Below are positions 1 through 7,423 of a DNA stretch of 9,519 nt, piece by piece. A program made the position numbers and the translations under genes. The notes beneath the pieces are model-generated. The model saw only the letters and a program-made list of their open reading frames with translations, was not told the DNA's origin and did not search any database. How positions within the stretch are numbered: the stretch's first letter is position 1; each line of letters starts with the position of its first letter. Origin of the DNA: Bacteroidales bacterium (GTDB lineage Bacteria; Bacteroidota; Bacteroidia; Bacteroidales; Paludibacteraceae); NCBI GenBank assembly GCA_018066005.1, contig JAGHSG010000127.1:1-9519 (forward strand). The letters are read 5' to 3'.

Positions 1-396
1 GGAGATATATCCATGTTCACCATGGACGAAGATCTGCCTTTGAGCGAAGTGCTGACCCGTCTGGGTAAGAAAGAAGGACTGAAAGCAGCCGGTATAGATG
101 CCAAAAATGCGGACAACGACGCTTTGCGTACCTATTTCGCATCTTTCGTTCCTAACTACGACGTGGACCGCGTATACCCGAGTGATATTCGTAAATTAGT
201 GCTGTGGTACAACATCCTTATCAATGCCGGTATCACCGATTTCACGGCTGAAGAAGAGGATAACCAAGAACAGGTAAAAGAGAACAGAGAACAGAAAACA
301 GATATCAAGAAAACTGTTGCTAAACAAGCCGTTAAAACCCAAAAAGCAGCCGGAAAAGCCAGCGCCAAAACAGGCGTCGGAGCGAAAAAAGGGTAA
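1..396 (+). CDS. DUF5606 family protein, 3' part (N-terminus outside the window)
   Basis: The frame is open from the first base, so the gene starts outside the window; 131 residues are visible. The segment from about residue 5 to 80 (FTMDEDLPLSEVL, then a region around YFASFVPNYDVDRVYPSDIRKL and YNILINAGITDF) matches my memory of the small Bacteroidota proteins named DUF5606. Their function is unknown. Probably only some 40-50 N-terminal residues are missing. After the conserved part comes an acidic patch (AEEEDNQEQ) and then a Lys/Ala/Thr-rich low-complexity tail (repeated KK, AVK, AGKASAK) resembling histone-H1-like tails. This tail is expected to be disordered and may contact nucleic acid or another polyanion; that is inference. 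The stop TAA at 394-396 directly touches the hairpin array. It is probably co-transcribed with the Nif3-like gene 122 nt downstream. The family call is confident, a function is not. Confidence 0.85.
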   Translation, partial: GDISMFTMDEDLPLSEVLTRLGKKEGLKAAGIDAKNADNDALRTYFASFVPNYDVDRVYPSDIRKLVLWYNILINAGITDFTAEEEDNQEQVKENREQKTDIKKTVAKQAVKTQKAAGKASAKTGVGAKKG

Positions 397-488
397 GCAG
401 GCAGAGCCTGCTAATAGAACGCAAGCGGAGCTTGCTAATAGAACGGCGACAGAAGTCGCCTAATAGAACGGGCAGAGCCCTAATAGAA
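397..488 (+). repeat. Array of four mini-hairpins joined by a constant TAATAGAAC linker
   Basis: Four perfect inverted repeats follow one another: GCAGGC/GCCTGC with loop AGA (397-411), GCAAGC/GCTTGC with loop GGA (421-435), GGCGAC/GTCGCC with loop AGAA (445-460) and GGGC/GCCC with loop AGA (470-480). Each is followed by TAATAGAAC (412-420, 436-444, 461-469), the last by TAATAGAA running into an A-rich tract (481-488 onward). Stem sequences differ while pairing is kept on both arms, and the stem always closes with C before and G after the loop. Linkers are identical. The array begins immediately after the stop codon of the upstream gene. No open frame with a start lies in it. No T-tract follows a stem on either strand, so these are not ordinary intrinsic terminators. 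The function is unknown. Confidence 0.9.
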
Positions 489-518
489 AAAAAATAAACG
501 AAGGTTGAGTAGATCAAC

Positions 519-1310
519 TTGATTTTAGATAAAGTACTTAATACAATAGAATCGGCAGCCCCGCTGATGTGGCAAGAGGCGTGGGATAATTCGGGACTGC
601 AGGTGGGTGATCGTAATGCAGATATCCAAAAAGCATTATTGACAGTGGACGTAACAGAGTCCGTTGTCCGTGAAGCTATGGATCTACATTGCGATTTAAT
701 CATATCTCACCACCCCCTGATTTTTCAACCACTCAAAAGTATCACCGGTAACACACCGCAAGAACGATGCGTAGAATTGGCTATCCGCAACAACATAGCT
801 ATCTATTCGGGACATACTAATATGGACTGCTGGCTGCACGGCGTCAGCGGACGGATGGCGGAGATGTTGGGAATACGGGAATTCCGTATATTGGTTGACA
901 ATGCACAATGCACAATGCACGATGAGGAATATGGGTTGGGAGTGATAGGTGAGTTGGATGAGCCTGTGGCTTTTACGGCATTACTGGAACGTATTCGTGA
1001 GGTATTTGACACCACCTATATACGTTATATAGACGGTCCGCAAACCGTTCAACGCATCGCTATCTGCGGCGGAGCAGGAAGTGAAGGCATAGACGAAGCT
1101 ATCCGACAAGAAGCAGATGTGTTTATCACAGCCGACCTCAAATACCACGAGTTCTGCAACGCACAAGGACAAATAGCACTGATAGATATGGATCACTGGA
1201 TAAGTGAACACTTCACGCGCGATATATATAAGGAGTTGCTGGAAGGACAAATAGAAACGGTGATAAGTAAAGCAGACAGAAGTCCGGTAAAGGTTGTAGG
1301 TAGTAAATAG
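519..1310 (+). CDS. Nif3/YbgI-type dinuclear metal centre protein (NIF3 family, DUF34)
   Basis: A 263-residue protein of the NIF3/YbgI family, whose members form hexameric rings with a two-metal site in each subunit. The biochemical role is unsettled; some are annotated as GTP cyclohydrolase I type 2 homologues. Expected metal ligands are visible: H64 and H65 in ISHHPLIF, D103 in GHTNMD, and H226 and E230 in the C-terminal DHWISE. The N-terminal signature QEAWDNSGLQVGD (19-31) is intact. The length suits the short, single-domain form without the inserted PII-like domain. The start must be TTG at 519: an in-frame TAG lies at 510-512, and the next ATG (codon 17) would remove conserved residues. 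A three-unit heptamer repeat encodes residues about 127-134 in a variable loop, and another repeat supplies the last codons and the stop. The zinc-ribbon gene follows 31 nt later, a pairing I recall from other bacteria (for example H. pylori HP0959/HP0958). Confidence 0.92.
   Translation: MILDKVLNTIESAAPLMWQEAWDNSGLQVGDRNADIQKALLTVDVTESVVREAMDLHCDLIISHHPLIFQPLKSITGNTPQERCVELAIRNNIAIYSGHTNMDCWLHGVSGRMAEMLGIREFRILVDNAQCTMHDEEYGLGVIGELDEPVAFTALLERIREVFDTTYIRYIDGPQTVQRIAICGGAGSEGIDEAIRQEADVFITADLKYHEFCNAQGQIALIDMDHWISEHFTRDIYKELLEGQIETVISKADRSPVKVVGSK
898..918 (+). repeat. In-gene tandem heptamer (ACAATGC)x3
   Basis: Three perfect copies of ACAATGC lie head to tail inside the Nif3-like gene. Three units add 21 bp, so the frame is kept; they encode roughly N-A-Q-C-T-M-H. 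They fall in a loop between the conserved N-terminal metal-binding half and the segment starting YGLGVIGEL. Change by one unit would shift the frame. Confidence 0.8.
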
Positions 1311-1323
1311 TAGATAGTAAATA
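1296..1323 (+). repeat. Degenerate tandem heptamer GTARRTA x4 across the Nif3-gene stop
   Basis: Four consecutive 7-bp units are visible: GTAGGTA, GTAAATA, GTAGATA, GTAAATA. The stop codon TAG (1308-1310) of the Nif3-like gene lies inside the second and third units, and the repeat then fills most of the spacer before the zinc-ribbon gene. The repeat therefore encodes the last few residues (V-G-S-K) of the protein. Confidence 0.75.
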
Positions 1324-1341
1324 CATTAAAATATTACAATT

Positions 1342-2103
1342 ATGGCAAAGAAAGAAGAAAAAGAGATGACCGTTGAGGATAAACTGAAAGCCCTCTACGA
1401 GTTGCAACAAGTAGATTCCAAAATCGATGAGTTGCGTATCCTGACCGGCGAACTGCCCCAGGAAGTAAAAGACATGGGTGATGAACTGGAAGGACTGAAA
1501 ACACGTCGCCAGAACATCGAGAACGAAATCAAGGAATGTGAGACACAGATTGCAGACCATAACGTACGTATCGCTAACGCACAAGCTGCTATCTCACGTT
1601 ACAAAGAACAACAAAACAACGTTCGCAATAACCGCGAATTTGATAACCTGAGCAAAGAGATTGAATACCAGGAACTGGACATCGAACTCAGTCAGAAAAA
1701 AATCCGTCAATACACGGCTGACCTTGAGCAAAAGCAACAAGACAAAGTGAAGACGGCTGAGCAGATTGAGGACAAGACAATGGACCTCAACCAAAAACGC
1801 AACGAACTGGAGTCTATCATGGCTGAAACGAAAGCCGAGACCGAAGCACTCATCCTGCGTGCCGGTGACCTCGAAAAGAAAATCGAGAGCCGTCTGTTAG
1901 ACGCCTTCAAACGTATTCGTAAGAATGCTCACAACGGTTTGGCCGTCGTTAAAGTAGAACGCGACAGCTGCGGCGGGTGCCACAGCAAAATACCTGCACA
2001 GAAACAGTTGGACATCCGTCAACGCAAGAAAATCATCGTGTGCGAATTCTGCGGCCGTATCTTAGTCGATCCTGAAATGGGCAACGAGAAGAAAAAGAAA
2101 TAA
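1342..2103 (+). CDS. Coiled-coil C4-type zinc-ribbon protein (COG1579 family)
   Basis: A 253-residue protein with a long, highly charged helical part (about residues 10-190) whose heptad-like Leu/Ile spacing and abundance of E, K and Q indicate an antiparallel coiled-coil hairpin. It ends in a zinc ribbon with CGGC (C210, C213) and CEFC (C234, C237). A conserved loop near NNVRNNREFDNLSKEIE (92-108) is typical of the family. The best known relative is H. pylori HP0958 (FlgZ), a zinc-ribbon coiled-coil factor that binds RNA and RpoN; the role in Bacteroidota is not known. No SD-like sequence precedes the ATG; the upstream stretch is A/T-rich, as is usual in this phylum. The lysine-rich C-terminus (NEKKKK) ends with TAA at 2101-2103, immediately next to the convergent rodA stop. 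Probably transcribed with the Nif3-like gene. Confidence 0.92.
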   Translation: MAKKEEKEMTVEDKLKALYELQQVDSKIDELRILTGELPQEVKDMGDELEGLKTRRQNIENEIKECETQIADHNVRIANAQAAISRYKEQQNNVRNNREFDNLSKEIEYQELDIELSQKKIRQYTADLEQKQQDKVKTAEQIEDKTMDLNQKRNELESIMAETKAETEALILRAGDLEKKIESRLLDAFKRIRKNAHNGLAVVKVERDSCGGCHSKIPAQKQLDIRQRKKIIVCEFCGRILVDPEMGNEKKKK

Positions 2104-3249
2104 TTAACGCAGTTTATTGATACGAGAGGCGTCCATTCGTAGCAAAATAAACAATAGCAGGGTGAAACCCCATAACGAGGAACCTCCGTAACTAAACATA
2201 GGTAAGGGGATGCCGATAACCGGCAACAATCCTAAGACCATACCGACATTGATGGTCAGGTGGACCAAGAAAATAGATGCCACCGAATAAGCATATACTT
2301 GACTGAACGTGTCGCGCTGACGCTCGGCAATCATGATCAGACGAAGGATAAATGCCATATAGACCAGCAAGACCGCCGTGGATCCCAAGAATCCCCACTC
2401 TTCACCTACCGTACAGAAAATGAAGTCCGTATCCTGCTCAGGAACGAACTTCATTTTTGTTTGCGTTCCTTTCAAATACCCTTTCCCAAAGAATCCACCC
2501 GAACCGATGGCTATCAACGACTGGTTGACATTATAGCCGGCACCGGTGGGATCTTCTTTGATGCCTAACAGCACTTCAATACGCGTTTTTTGGTGCGGCT
2601 CAAAGACCTTATCCATCACCGAATCGGGTATCCAACCACATTTGAGAACCACCACAAACACCAACGCCACAATGACTCCCGAAGCCATAATCTTACCCGT
2701 CATACCCTGACGATACAGCGGCAACAGGAATGCCGCAAAAACAAGTGCCGAGCCGGTCTCTTTCTGCATGACCATGATAATAGCCATCGGGATAAAAACC
2801 ATCAGACAGGGTACGACCAAATCGCGCCAAGTCTCAACCTTATAGCCGTAACGTCCCATATACTTGGCAATAGCTATCGCCGTGAAACACTTGGCAAACT
2901 CCGCCGGTTGCAGGCTGATAGGACCTAAGGTTATCCACGAGAGCGAACCCTTGATATCGTGCGCCAAGAAAGGTGTTACCAGCAGTAATAAGATAGTTGC
3001 CCCATAGAACCAATACCCCAACACGTCATACGTTTTTTCATCAATCATCAAGATGCAGAACCCCAACACCATGGCTGTCATCAACCATACAAACTGTTTA
3101 CCGGCACGATTGGAGAAAGAGAAGATACTCGTCTGCTCAAAATCGTATCCGGCACCATAGATATTCATCCAACCGAATAACGCCAACAGTAAGAACAGGC
3201 CGATAGGCAGCCAGTCCACTCCACTCCATATACTATTTCGCCGATACAT
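2104..3249 (-). CDS. rodA: RodA, SEDS-family peptidoglycan glycosyltransferase
   Basis: A 381-residue polytopic membrane protein of the SEDS family. RodA polymerises lipid II into glycan strands in the inner membrane during cell elongation and works as a pair with PBP2. Visible landmarks are the N-terminal helix (about 13-33), the motif LQPAEFAK (113-120), KETGSALV (163-170), the segment GKGYLKGTQ (255-263), PEQDTDFIF (270-278) and the terminal SYGGSSLWGF (353-362). D275 in the TDFIF motif corresponds to the conserved essential aspartate of the family. About ten hydrophobic helices are expected. The ATG at 3247-3249 lies inside the end of the PBP2 gene, a 17-nt overlap that implies translational coupling. 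It is the last gene of the mre operon; its stop abuts the convergent zinc-ribbon gene and no terminator is visible. Confidence 0.96.
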   Translation of the reverse strand: MYRRNSIWSGVDWLPIGLFLLLALFGWMNIYGAGYDFEQTSIFSFSNRAGKQFVWLMTAMVLGFCILMIDEKTYDVLGYWFYGATILLLLVTPFLAHDIKGSLSWITLGPISLQPAEFAKCFTAIAIAKYMGRYGYKVETWRDLVVPCLMVFIPMAIIMVMQKETGSALVFAAFLLPLYRQGMTGKIMASGVIVALVFVVVLKCGWIPDSVMDKVFEPHQKTRIEVLLGIKEDPTGAGYNVNQSLIAIGSGGFFGKGYLKGTQTKMKFVPEQDTDFIFCTVGEEWGFLGSTAVLLVYMAFILRLIMIAERQRDTFSQVYAYSVASIFLVHLTINVGMVLGLLPVIGIPLPMFSYGGSSLWGFTLLLFILLRMDASRINKLR

Positions 3250-5062
3250 CTTGAGGGTCTTTATCAGGTTCGTCTGCCAACTCGGGGAAGTGTTTGGTCA
3301 GATACATATTAATCATTTTACAAGCCACCGGGCAAGCCCAAGTAGCACCAAAGCCGACATTTTCCACCGCTACCGCCACCGCTATCTTAGGATTATCCTT
3401 AGGAGCAAAGCCGATAAAAATAGCATGATCCTTGCCATGAGGATTCTGCACCGTTCCCGTCTTACCGCATATATGCCACTTGGGGAAATTATGATACCGT
3501 CCCGTTCCCCTGGTCATCACACGCGCCATACCGTCTTTAACAATCTGGAAATACGCCCGGTCTATACCTGTGTCGTGGCGTTTGGACAACATGACAGAAT
3601 CGTTATGCAGCAGGTGCGGCGTGATATAATACCCTTCATTAGCCAGACAAGCCGCCTGATTAGCCAACTGAAGCGGCGTAACTAACACCTCGCCCTGACC
3701 GATGCTGAGCGAACGAATCGTAATGGCTTTCCAACCCGTCTTACCATAATAACGGTCATAGAGTTTGGTGGAAGGTATGCTACCACCTTTCTGATCCGGG
3801 ATGTCAGAATCTTCAAAACGCTGCCCCAAGCCAAAACGCATTATATCATCGCGCCATAACTCATAGCGATGCCTAAAAGCACGGTTGTTATGCCCATAAC
3901 CATCCATCTGCAACTGGTCCCGGAAAGCACACCAGTAATACGGATTGCAACTCTGCTCCAACGCCATCCCTAAATCCACCGGACTGCCATGGTGGTGAGT
4001 ACACTTGATAGGTGATGACTGGGGGCCGTTACACGGATACTCGGTAGTGGGCTTTATCCCTCCTTCGTGCAAGCAGACCAGCGTCTGCAAGGTCTTGAAA
4101 GTCGAACCCGGAGAATAAGTTGCCTGCGTAGCTCGGTTCATCAGCGGTTTATGCTCATCCCGCAACAAAGCCATATAGTTATTGCCGCGTTTCTTACCCA
4201 CCAGCGACTTGGGATCCCAACCGGGCATACTGGCCATCGCTAATATCTCACCCGTCTCGGGTTCAATAGCCACGGCGCTGCCGATATGTTCACCAATCAG
4301 TTCTTCCGCCAACATCTGCAACTCGATGTCTAATCCTAATTGCAAGTTCTCCCCCGCCACCGGACTATGATCCAATTCACCGTCGTGATACGACCCGCGT
4401 ATGCGACCGCGGTTATCCCGCATCAGCACTTCGACACCCTTTGTGCCACGCAGTGCCACTTCGTATTGCTTCTCTATACCATCGCGCCCCGAATAGTCAC
4501 CCTGCTGGTAATAAGCATCCATCTCCAAATCACGCTGATTGACTTCACCCACACTGCCCAAGATATGCGAAGCGGCGTTGTAAGTATAGTCGCGCAGGGT
4601 ACGCTTACGGATGCTGACACCCGGGAAATTATACAAACGCTCCTGCAAGAGAGATATATCTTCTTTTTGCAATTGCCCCATAAACACCTGCGGTGTGTAA
4701 CGCGAAAAACCTCTGTTATGCCGCGTGTCCTTAATCTCCGCGATACGTTTGTTATAGACCATTGTATCTATCTGCAACGCCTGACAAAAACCAACCGTGT
4801 CAAAGTTAGTTCCCATCTCACGCATAATAATCAACACCTCATAGATGGGCTGATTAAAAACCAAGAGAGAGTCATTGCGGTCGTAGATAAGTCCGCGAGA
4901 AGCATAGACAGGCTGACGGACCAACGCATTATTATCCGCTTGGCCACGGCGCGACCGGTCAACAATCTGCAAAGCAAAAAGGCGAACAATATAAATAGCC
5001 ACCACCGCTATGACGATGCCGGCAATAACATATCGCCGCTTATAATAGGTATCGTTTATCAT
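3233..5062 (-). CDS. mrdA: Penicillin-binding protein 2, elongasome transpeptidase
   Basis: A 609-residue class B penicillin-binding protein. It has one N-terminal membrane anchor (about 11-33), a pedestal domain beginning with the motif ASRGLIYDRN (54-63), and a periplasmic transpeptidase domain. The three catalytic motifs are present: SxxK as S320-T-F-K323, SxN as S371-C-N373 and KTG at 534-536, followed by NPHGKDHAIFIGFAP. Position between mreD and rodA assigns it to the elongasome rather than to division (FtsI). PBP2 cross-links stem peptides and activates RodA. C344, C354, a H-H-H cluster (356-358) and C372 near the active site could form a metal site like the zinc site reported in some PBP2 proteins; this is inference. 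Its ATG overlaps the mreD stop as ATGA (4 nt), and its 3' end overlaps rodA by 17 nt. The length is normal for PBP2. Confidence 0.96.
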   Translation of the reverse strand: MINDTYYKRRYVIAGIVIAVVAIYIVRLFALQIVDRSRRGQADNNALVRQPVYASRGLIYDRNDSLLVFNQPIYEVLIIMREMGTNFDTVGFCQALQIDTMVYNKRIAEIKDTRHNRGFSRYTPQVFMGQLQKEDISLLQERLYNFPGVSIRKRTLRDYTYNAASHILGSVGEVNQRDLEMDAYYQQGDYSGRDGIEKQYEVALRGTKGVEVLMRDNRGRIRGSYHDGELDHSPVAGENLQLGLDIELQMLAEELIGEHIGSAVAIEPETGEILAMASMPGWDPKSLVGKKRGNNYMALLRDEHKPLMNRATQATYSPGSTFKTLQTLVCLHEGGIKPTTEYPCNGPQSSPIKCTHHHGSPVDLGMALEQSCNPYYWCAFRDQLQMDGYGHNNRAFRHRYELWRDDIMRFGLGQRFEDSDIPDQKGGSIPSTKLYDRYYGKTGWKAITIRSLSIGQGEVLVTPLQLANQAACLANEGYYITPHLLHNDSVMLSKRHDTGIDRAYFQIVKDGMARVMTRGTGRYHNFPKWHICGKTGTVQNPHGKDHAIFIGFAPKDNPKIAVAVAVENVGFGATWACPVACKMINMYLTKHFPELADEPDKDPQDVSAK

Positions 5063-5553
5063 CGTTGTGTACGGTCATAAAGAAATACCAGCACAAAAGT
5101 CATCAACGAACTGAGCAATATACTCATAATCAGCCACCCCAAATGCGCTACACTCCAAGCCTCCAATAGCATCACCAACGTATGATGAAGAATAATCATA
5201 ATACCGGAAAGAGTCGTAAACTGCCAATCCCCCAAGGTAGAAGAGCATATCTGCGAACCTATACGATTAACATCTTGCACCAAGCGACTAATCATCAGCG
5301 GACGGAAATAAGACACCGCTACACAAGCCGCCATATGAACACCCGCCGTGGAGCAGATGGCATCCATCACCAAGCCGACTGCAGCACCTATCAGCAACTC
5401 CACCCAACGAGGCAACGAAGACGGCAAGAACAATAAGCACAAAATGTAAATATAAGGATGAAAAACACCCAAGAAATGCAAGTTATTGATCAGCAGTCCC
5501 TGCAAGAGTAGCAGCACAATCAAACGAATAATATGTTTAAGCGTGTTATTCAT
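5059..5553 (-). CDS. mreD: MreD, rod-shape-determining membrane protein
   Basis: A 164-residue, very hydrophobic protein with about five membrane helices (roughly 9-28, 32-47, 50-68, 112-130 and 138-159). MreD sequences are weakly conserved, so the call rests on length, topology, the partial motif HPYIYILCLLFLP (32-44; Bacteroidota MreD proteins often have a similar P-Y-x-Y stretch) and the exact position between mreC and PBP2. It links MreC and the PBP2/RodA pair in the inner membrane. The start ATG lies within the end of mreC (8-nt overlap ATGAATAA), and the stop overlaps the PBP2 start by 4 nt, so translation is probably coupled throughout. Confidence 0.9.
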   Translation of the reverse strand: MNNTLKHIIRLIVLLLLQGLLINNLHFLGVFHPYIYILCLLFLPSSLPRWVELLIGAAVGLVMDAICSTAGVHMAACVAVSYFRPLMISRLVQDVNRIGSQICSSTLGDWQFTTLSGIMIILHHTLVMLLEAWSVAHLGWLIMSILLSSLMTFVLVFLYDRTQR

Positions 5554-6376
5554 CCACCATTAATTCGTCTATTTCGTTTTTAGCCGTATTGCGCAGTACT
5601 TGCACGTAGTGCAGTTTGCGGAAGTCCGTCGTCAGACGCATGCGGATATTGTAATAACTATCCCCCTCGTCCAATCGTGCTTTCTCCACCACACCAATCA
5701 TAATACCTTCCGGAAAAGTAGATGTTAAGCCACTGGTTATGACCGAATCACCCTCTTCCACCATAATATGTCGGGCTATCTCGGCCAAGTTAATATGCCT
5801 ATAATCGTGCCCCTGCCAAGAAGTAAAGCCTATCTGTCCGTTCTTTTTGATTCGTGCTGATTGATTGATTCCTGTATGAATCAGCGGAACAACCAGCGCA
5901 AAACGCTCATTGACGCGACTGACTACCCCTACAACACCTTGGCTGCAAACGACACCCATACCAACTTCTATACTATCCCGCTTGCCTTTGTTCAGTGTCA
6001 GATAGTTATGTTCCTGATCTGTGCTCAAATCAATCACCTTGGCAGGGATGACCTGATAATTCAAATGGGCGTATTTATAGGCGGTGGTGTCAGCGTTTTC
6101 CTTAAGCGGCTCCAGAGCATTCTCCAGCGATTGCACCTGCTCCTGCAAGCGACTAATCTGCTCACTCAACTGCTCATTATCCTTACGCAACCGGAAATAC
6201 GACACGATATCGTCACCCGTTGCATTGACATCGGCTATCAACTGATTGGAAGATGTCAGAATAGTAGAACGCGAATAAGACTGATTGGTACTTATCAGCA
6301 AAAAAGCAAGTACCTCCAAGAGTATAAACAAAAGGAGGCAACTGTGCTGCATTATGAACTGCAACAGATTTTTCAT
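5546..6376 (-). CDS. mreC: MreC, rod-shape-determining scaffold protein
   Basis: A 276-residue bitopic protein: a short cytoplasmic start, one membrane helix (about 10-29), a coiled coil rich in L, E and Q (about 62-95), then the periplasmic double beta-barrel domain. Family motifs include VIDLSTDQEHNYLTLNKG (114-131), GVVGVVSRV (147-155) and the highly conserved VITSGLTSTFPEGIMIGVV (212-230). MreC forms filaments in the periplasm and binds PBP2, shifting it to its active state. The gene follows mreB after a 27-nt gap and overlaps mreD by 8 nt. The length is close to the usual 270-300 residues, and no anomaly is seen. Confidence 0.95.
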   Translation of the reverse strand: MKNLLQFIMQHSCLLLFILLEVLAFLLISTNQSYSRSTILTSSNQLIADVNATGDDIVSYFRLRKDNEQLSEQISRLQEQVQSLENALEPLKENADTTAYKYAHLNYQVIPAKVIDLSTDQEHNYLTLNKGKRDSIEVGMGVVCSQGVVGVVSRVNERFALVVPLIHTGINQSARIKKNGQIGFTSWQGHDYRHINLAEIARHIMVEEGDSVITSGLTSTFPEGIMIGVVEKARLDEGDSYYNIRMRLTTDFRKLHYVQVLRNTAKNEIDELMVDE

Positions 6377-6403
6377 ACTGATAGCACCAATCCCTACCGC
6401 TTA

Positions 6404-7423
6404 TTAGCGAATCAGGAAGCTGAAGTTTTGCGTATTCTTCAACGCAACTCCCGTACCGCGAGCCACACAGTGAAGCGGATCCTCGGCTACGTGGAACGGA
6501 ATGGTTATCTTGGTCGTCAGACGCTCTGCCAAACCATGCAGCAAAGCACCGCCACCGGTCAACCATATACCGCGTTTGAAGATGTCGGCATACAACTCAG
6601 GAGGAGTAGATTCCAATGCTTGCAGAATGGCATTCTCTATCTTGGCGATGGATTTCTCCAAGCAATGGGCAATCTCCTGATACGAAACGGGAACACTCAT
6701 CGGAAGTGCCGTCACCTTGTTAGGACCGATAACAACAAAGTCATCCAGCGGTTCGGGCAACTCGGGTATAGCACTACCAACGGCAATCTTGATACGCTCT
6801 GCCGTCGGCTCGTCAATACGGATATTGTGCATACGACCCATATACTCCACAATGTCGGCATTGAAATCATCACCGGCAATCTTGATGGACTTATTGGTAA
6901 CTATACCACCCAACGAGATAACAGCAATCTCGGTCGTACCACCACCTATATCAACCACCATACAACCCTCCGGACTCTCGACATCAATACCCATACCGAT
7001 AGCCGCAGCCATCGGCTCGTAAATCATATAGACATCGCGTCCACCGGCATGCTCCGAACTATCGCGCACGGCACGTATCTCCACCTCGGTCGAACCCGAA
7101 GGAATACAAACCACCATGCGGATATTAGGTGTAAACATACGTGACTGATGAGGCATCATCTTGATCATACCTCGAATCATCATCTCGCAGGCGTAGAAGT
7201 CGGCAATCACACCATCACGCAACGGACGCACCGTACGAATGATATTACCACCCTTACCTATCATCTGCTGAGCTTTGCGACCTACGGCAACCATCTTGTT
7301 GTCAGCCGCACTGATAGCTACTACGGAAGGCTCATCCACCACCACTTGATCATCAACCATAATGATGGTATTGGCCGTTCCCAAGTCAATAGCTATTTCT
7401 TGTGTTAAAGAAAAAAGACCCAT
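6404..7423 (-). CDS. mreB: MreB, actin-like cell-shape protein
   Basis: A 339-residue actin-fold ATPase that polymerises under the membrane and positions the elongation machinery. Phosphate-1 motif AIDLGTANT (11-19), phosphate-2 motif VVDIGGGTTEIAV (156-168) and adenosine motif LTGGGALLHGL (288-298) are all intact, as is EPSVVAI near the N-terminus. I place the start at the ATG at 7421-7423 (MGLFSLTQEIAIDLG), because this matches the usual MreB N-terminus. An upstream in-frame ATG at 7462 would add 13 unconserved residues and sit almost on the predicted transcription start. Two tandem stop codons end the gene (6404-6406, 6401-6403). It is the first gene of the operon mreB-mreC-mreD-mrdA-rodA and is transcribed from the promoter near 7473-7504. 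Confidence 0.97.
   Translation of the reverse strand: MGLFSLTQEIAIDLGTANTIIMVDDQVVVDEPSVVAISAADNKMVAVGRKAQQMIGKGGNIIRTVRPLRDGVIADFYACEMMIRGMIKMMPHQSRMFTPNIRMVVCIPSGSTEVEIRAVRDSSEHAGGRDVYMIYEPMAAAIGMGIDVESPEGCMVVDIGGGTTEIAVISLGGIVTNKSIKIAGDDFNADIVEYMGRMHNIRIDEPTAERIKIAVGSAIPELPEPLDDFVVIGPNKVTALPMSVPVSYQEIAHCLEKSIAKIENAILQALESTPPELYADIFKRGIWLTGGGALLHGLAERLTTKITIPFHVAEDPLHCVARGTGVALKNTQNFSFLIR

Noticed and set aside
397..488. CRISPR array
   Set aside because: Constant parts are only 9 nt, the variable parts are self-complementary 11-16 nt stems, and no cas gene is nearby.
470..495. Hairpin GGGC-AGA-GCCC with a following A-tract as an intrinsic terminator
   Set aside because: On the + strand the stem is followed by A residues rather than T residues, and on the - strand the T-tract precedes the stem. 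The stem has only 4 bp. Neither direction fits a terminator.
2160..2176. GGGT-GAA-ACCC stem downstream of the zinc-ribbon gene as its terminator
   Set aside because: It lies inside the rodA coding region, has only 4 bp and no T-tract follows.
4340..5080. Open frame of 246 codons on the + strand opposite the PBP2 gene
   Set aside because: It lies fully antisense to the N-terminal half of a canonical PBP2, and the translation shows no domain, signal or promoter.
5861..7144. Long open frame of 427 codons on the + strand opposite mreB and mreC
   Set aside because: It is antisense to two clearly recognised genes, its translation is rich in H, T, R and N without any recognisable domain, and it is explained by codon bias of the opposite strand.
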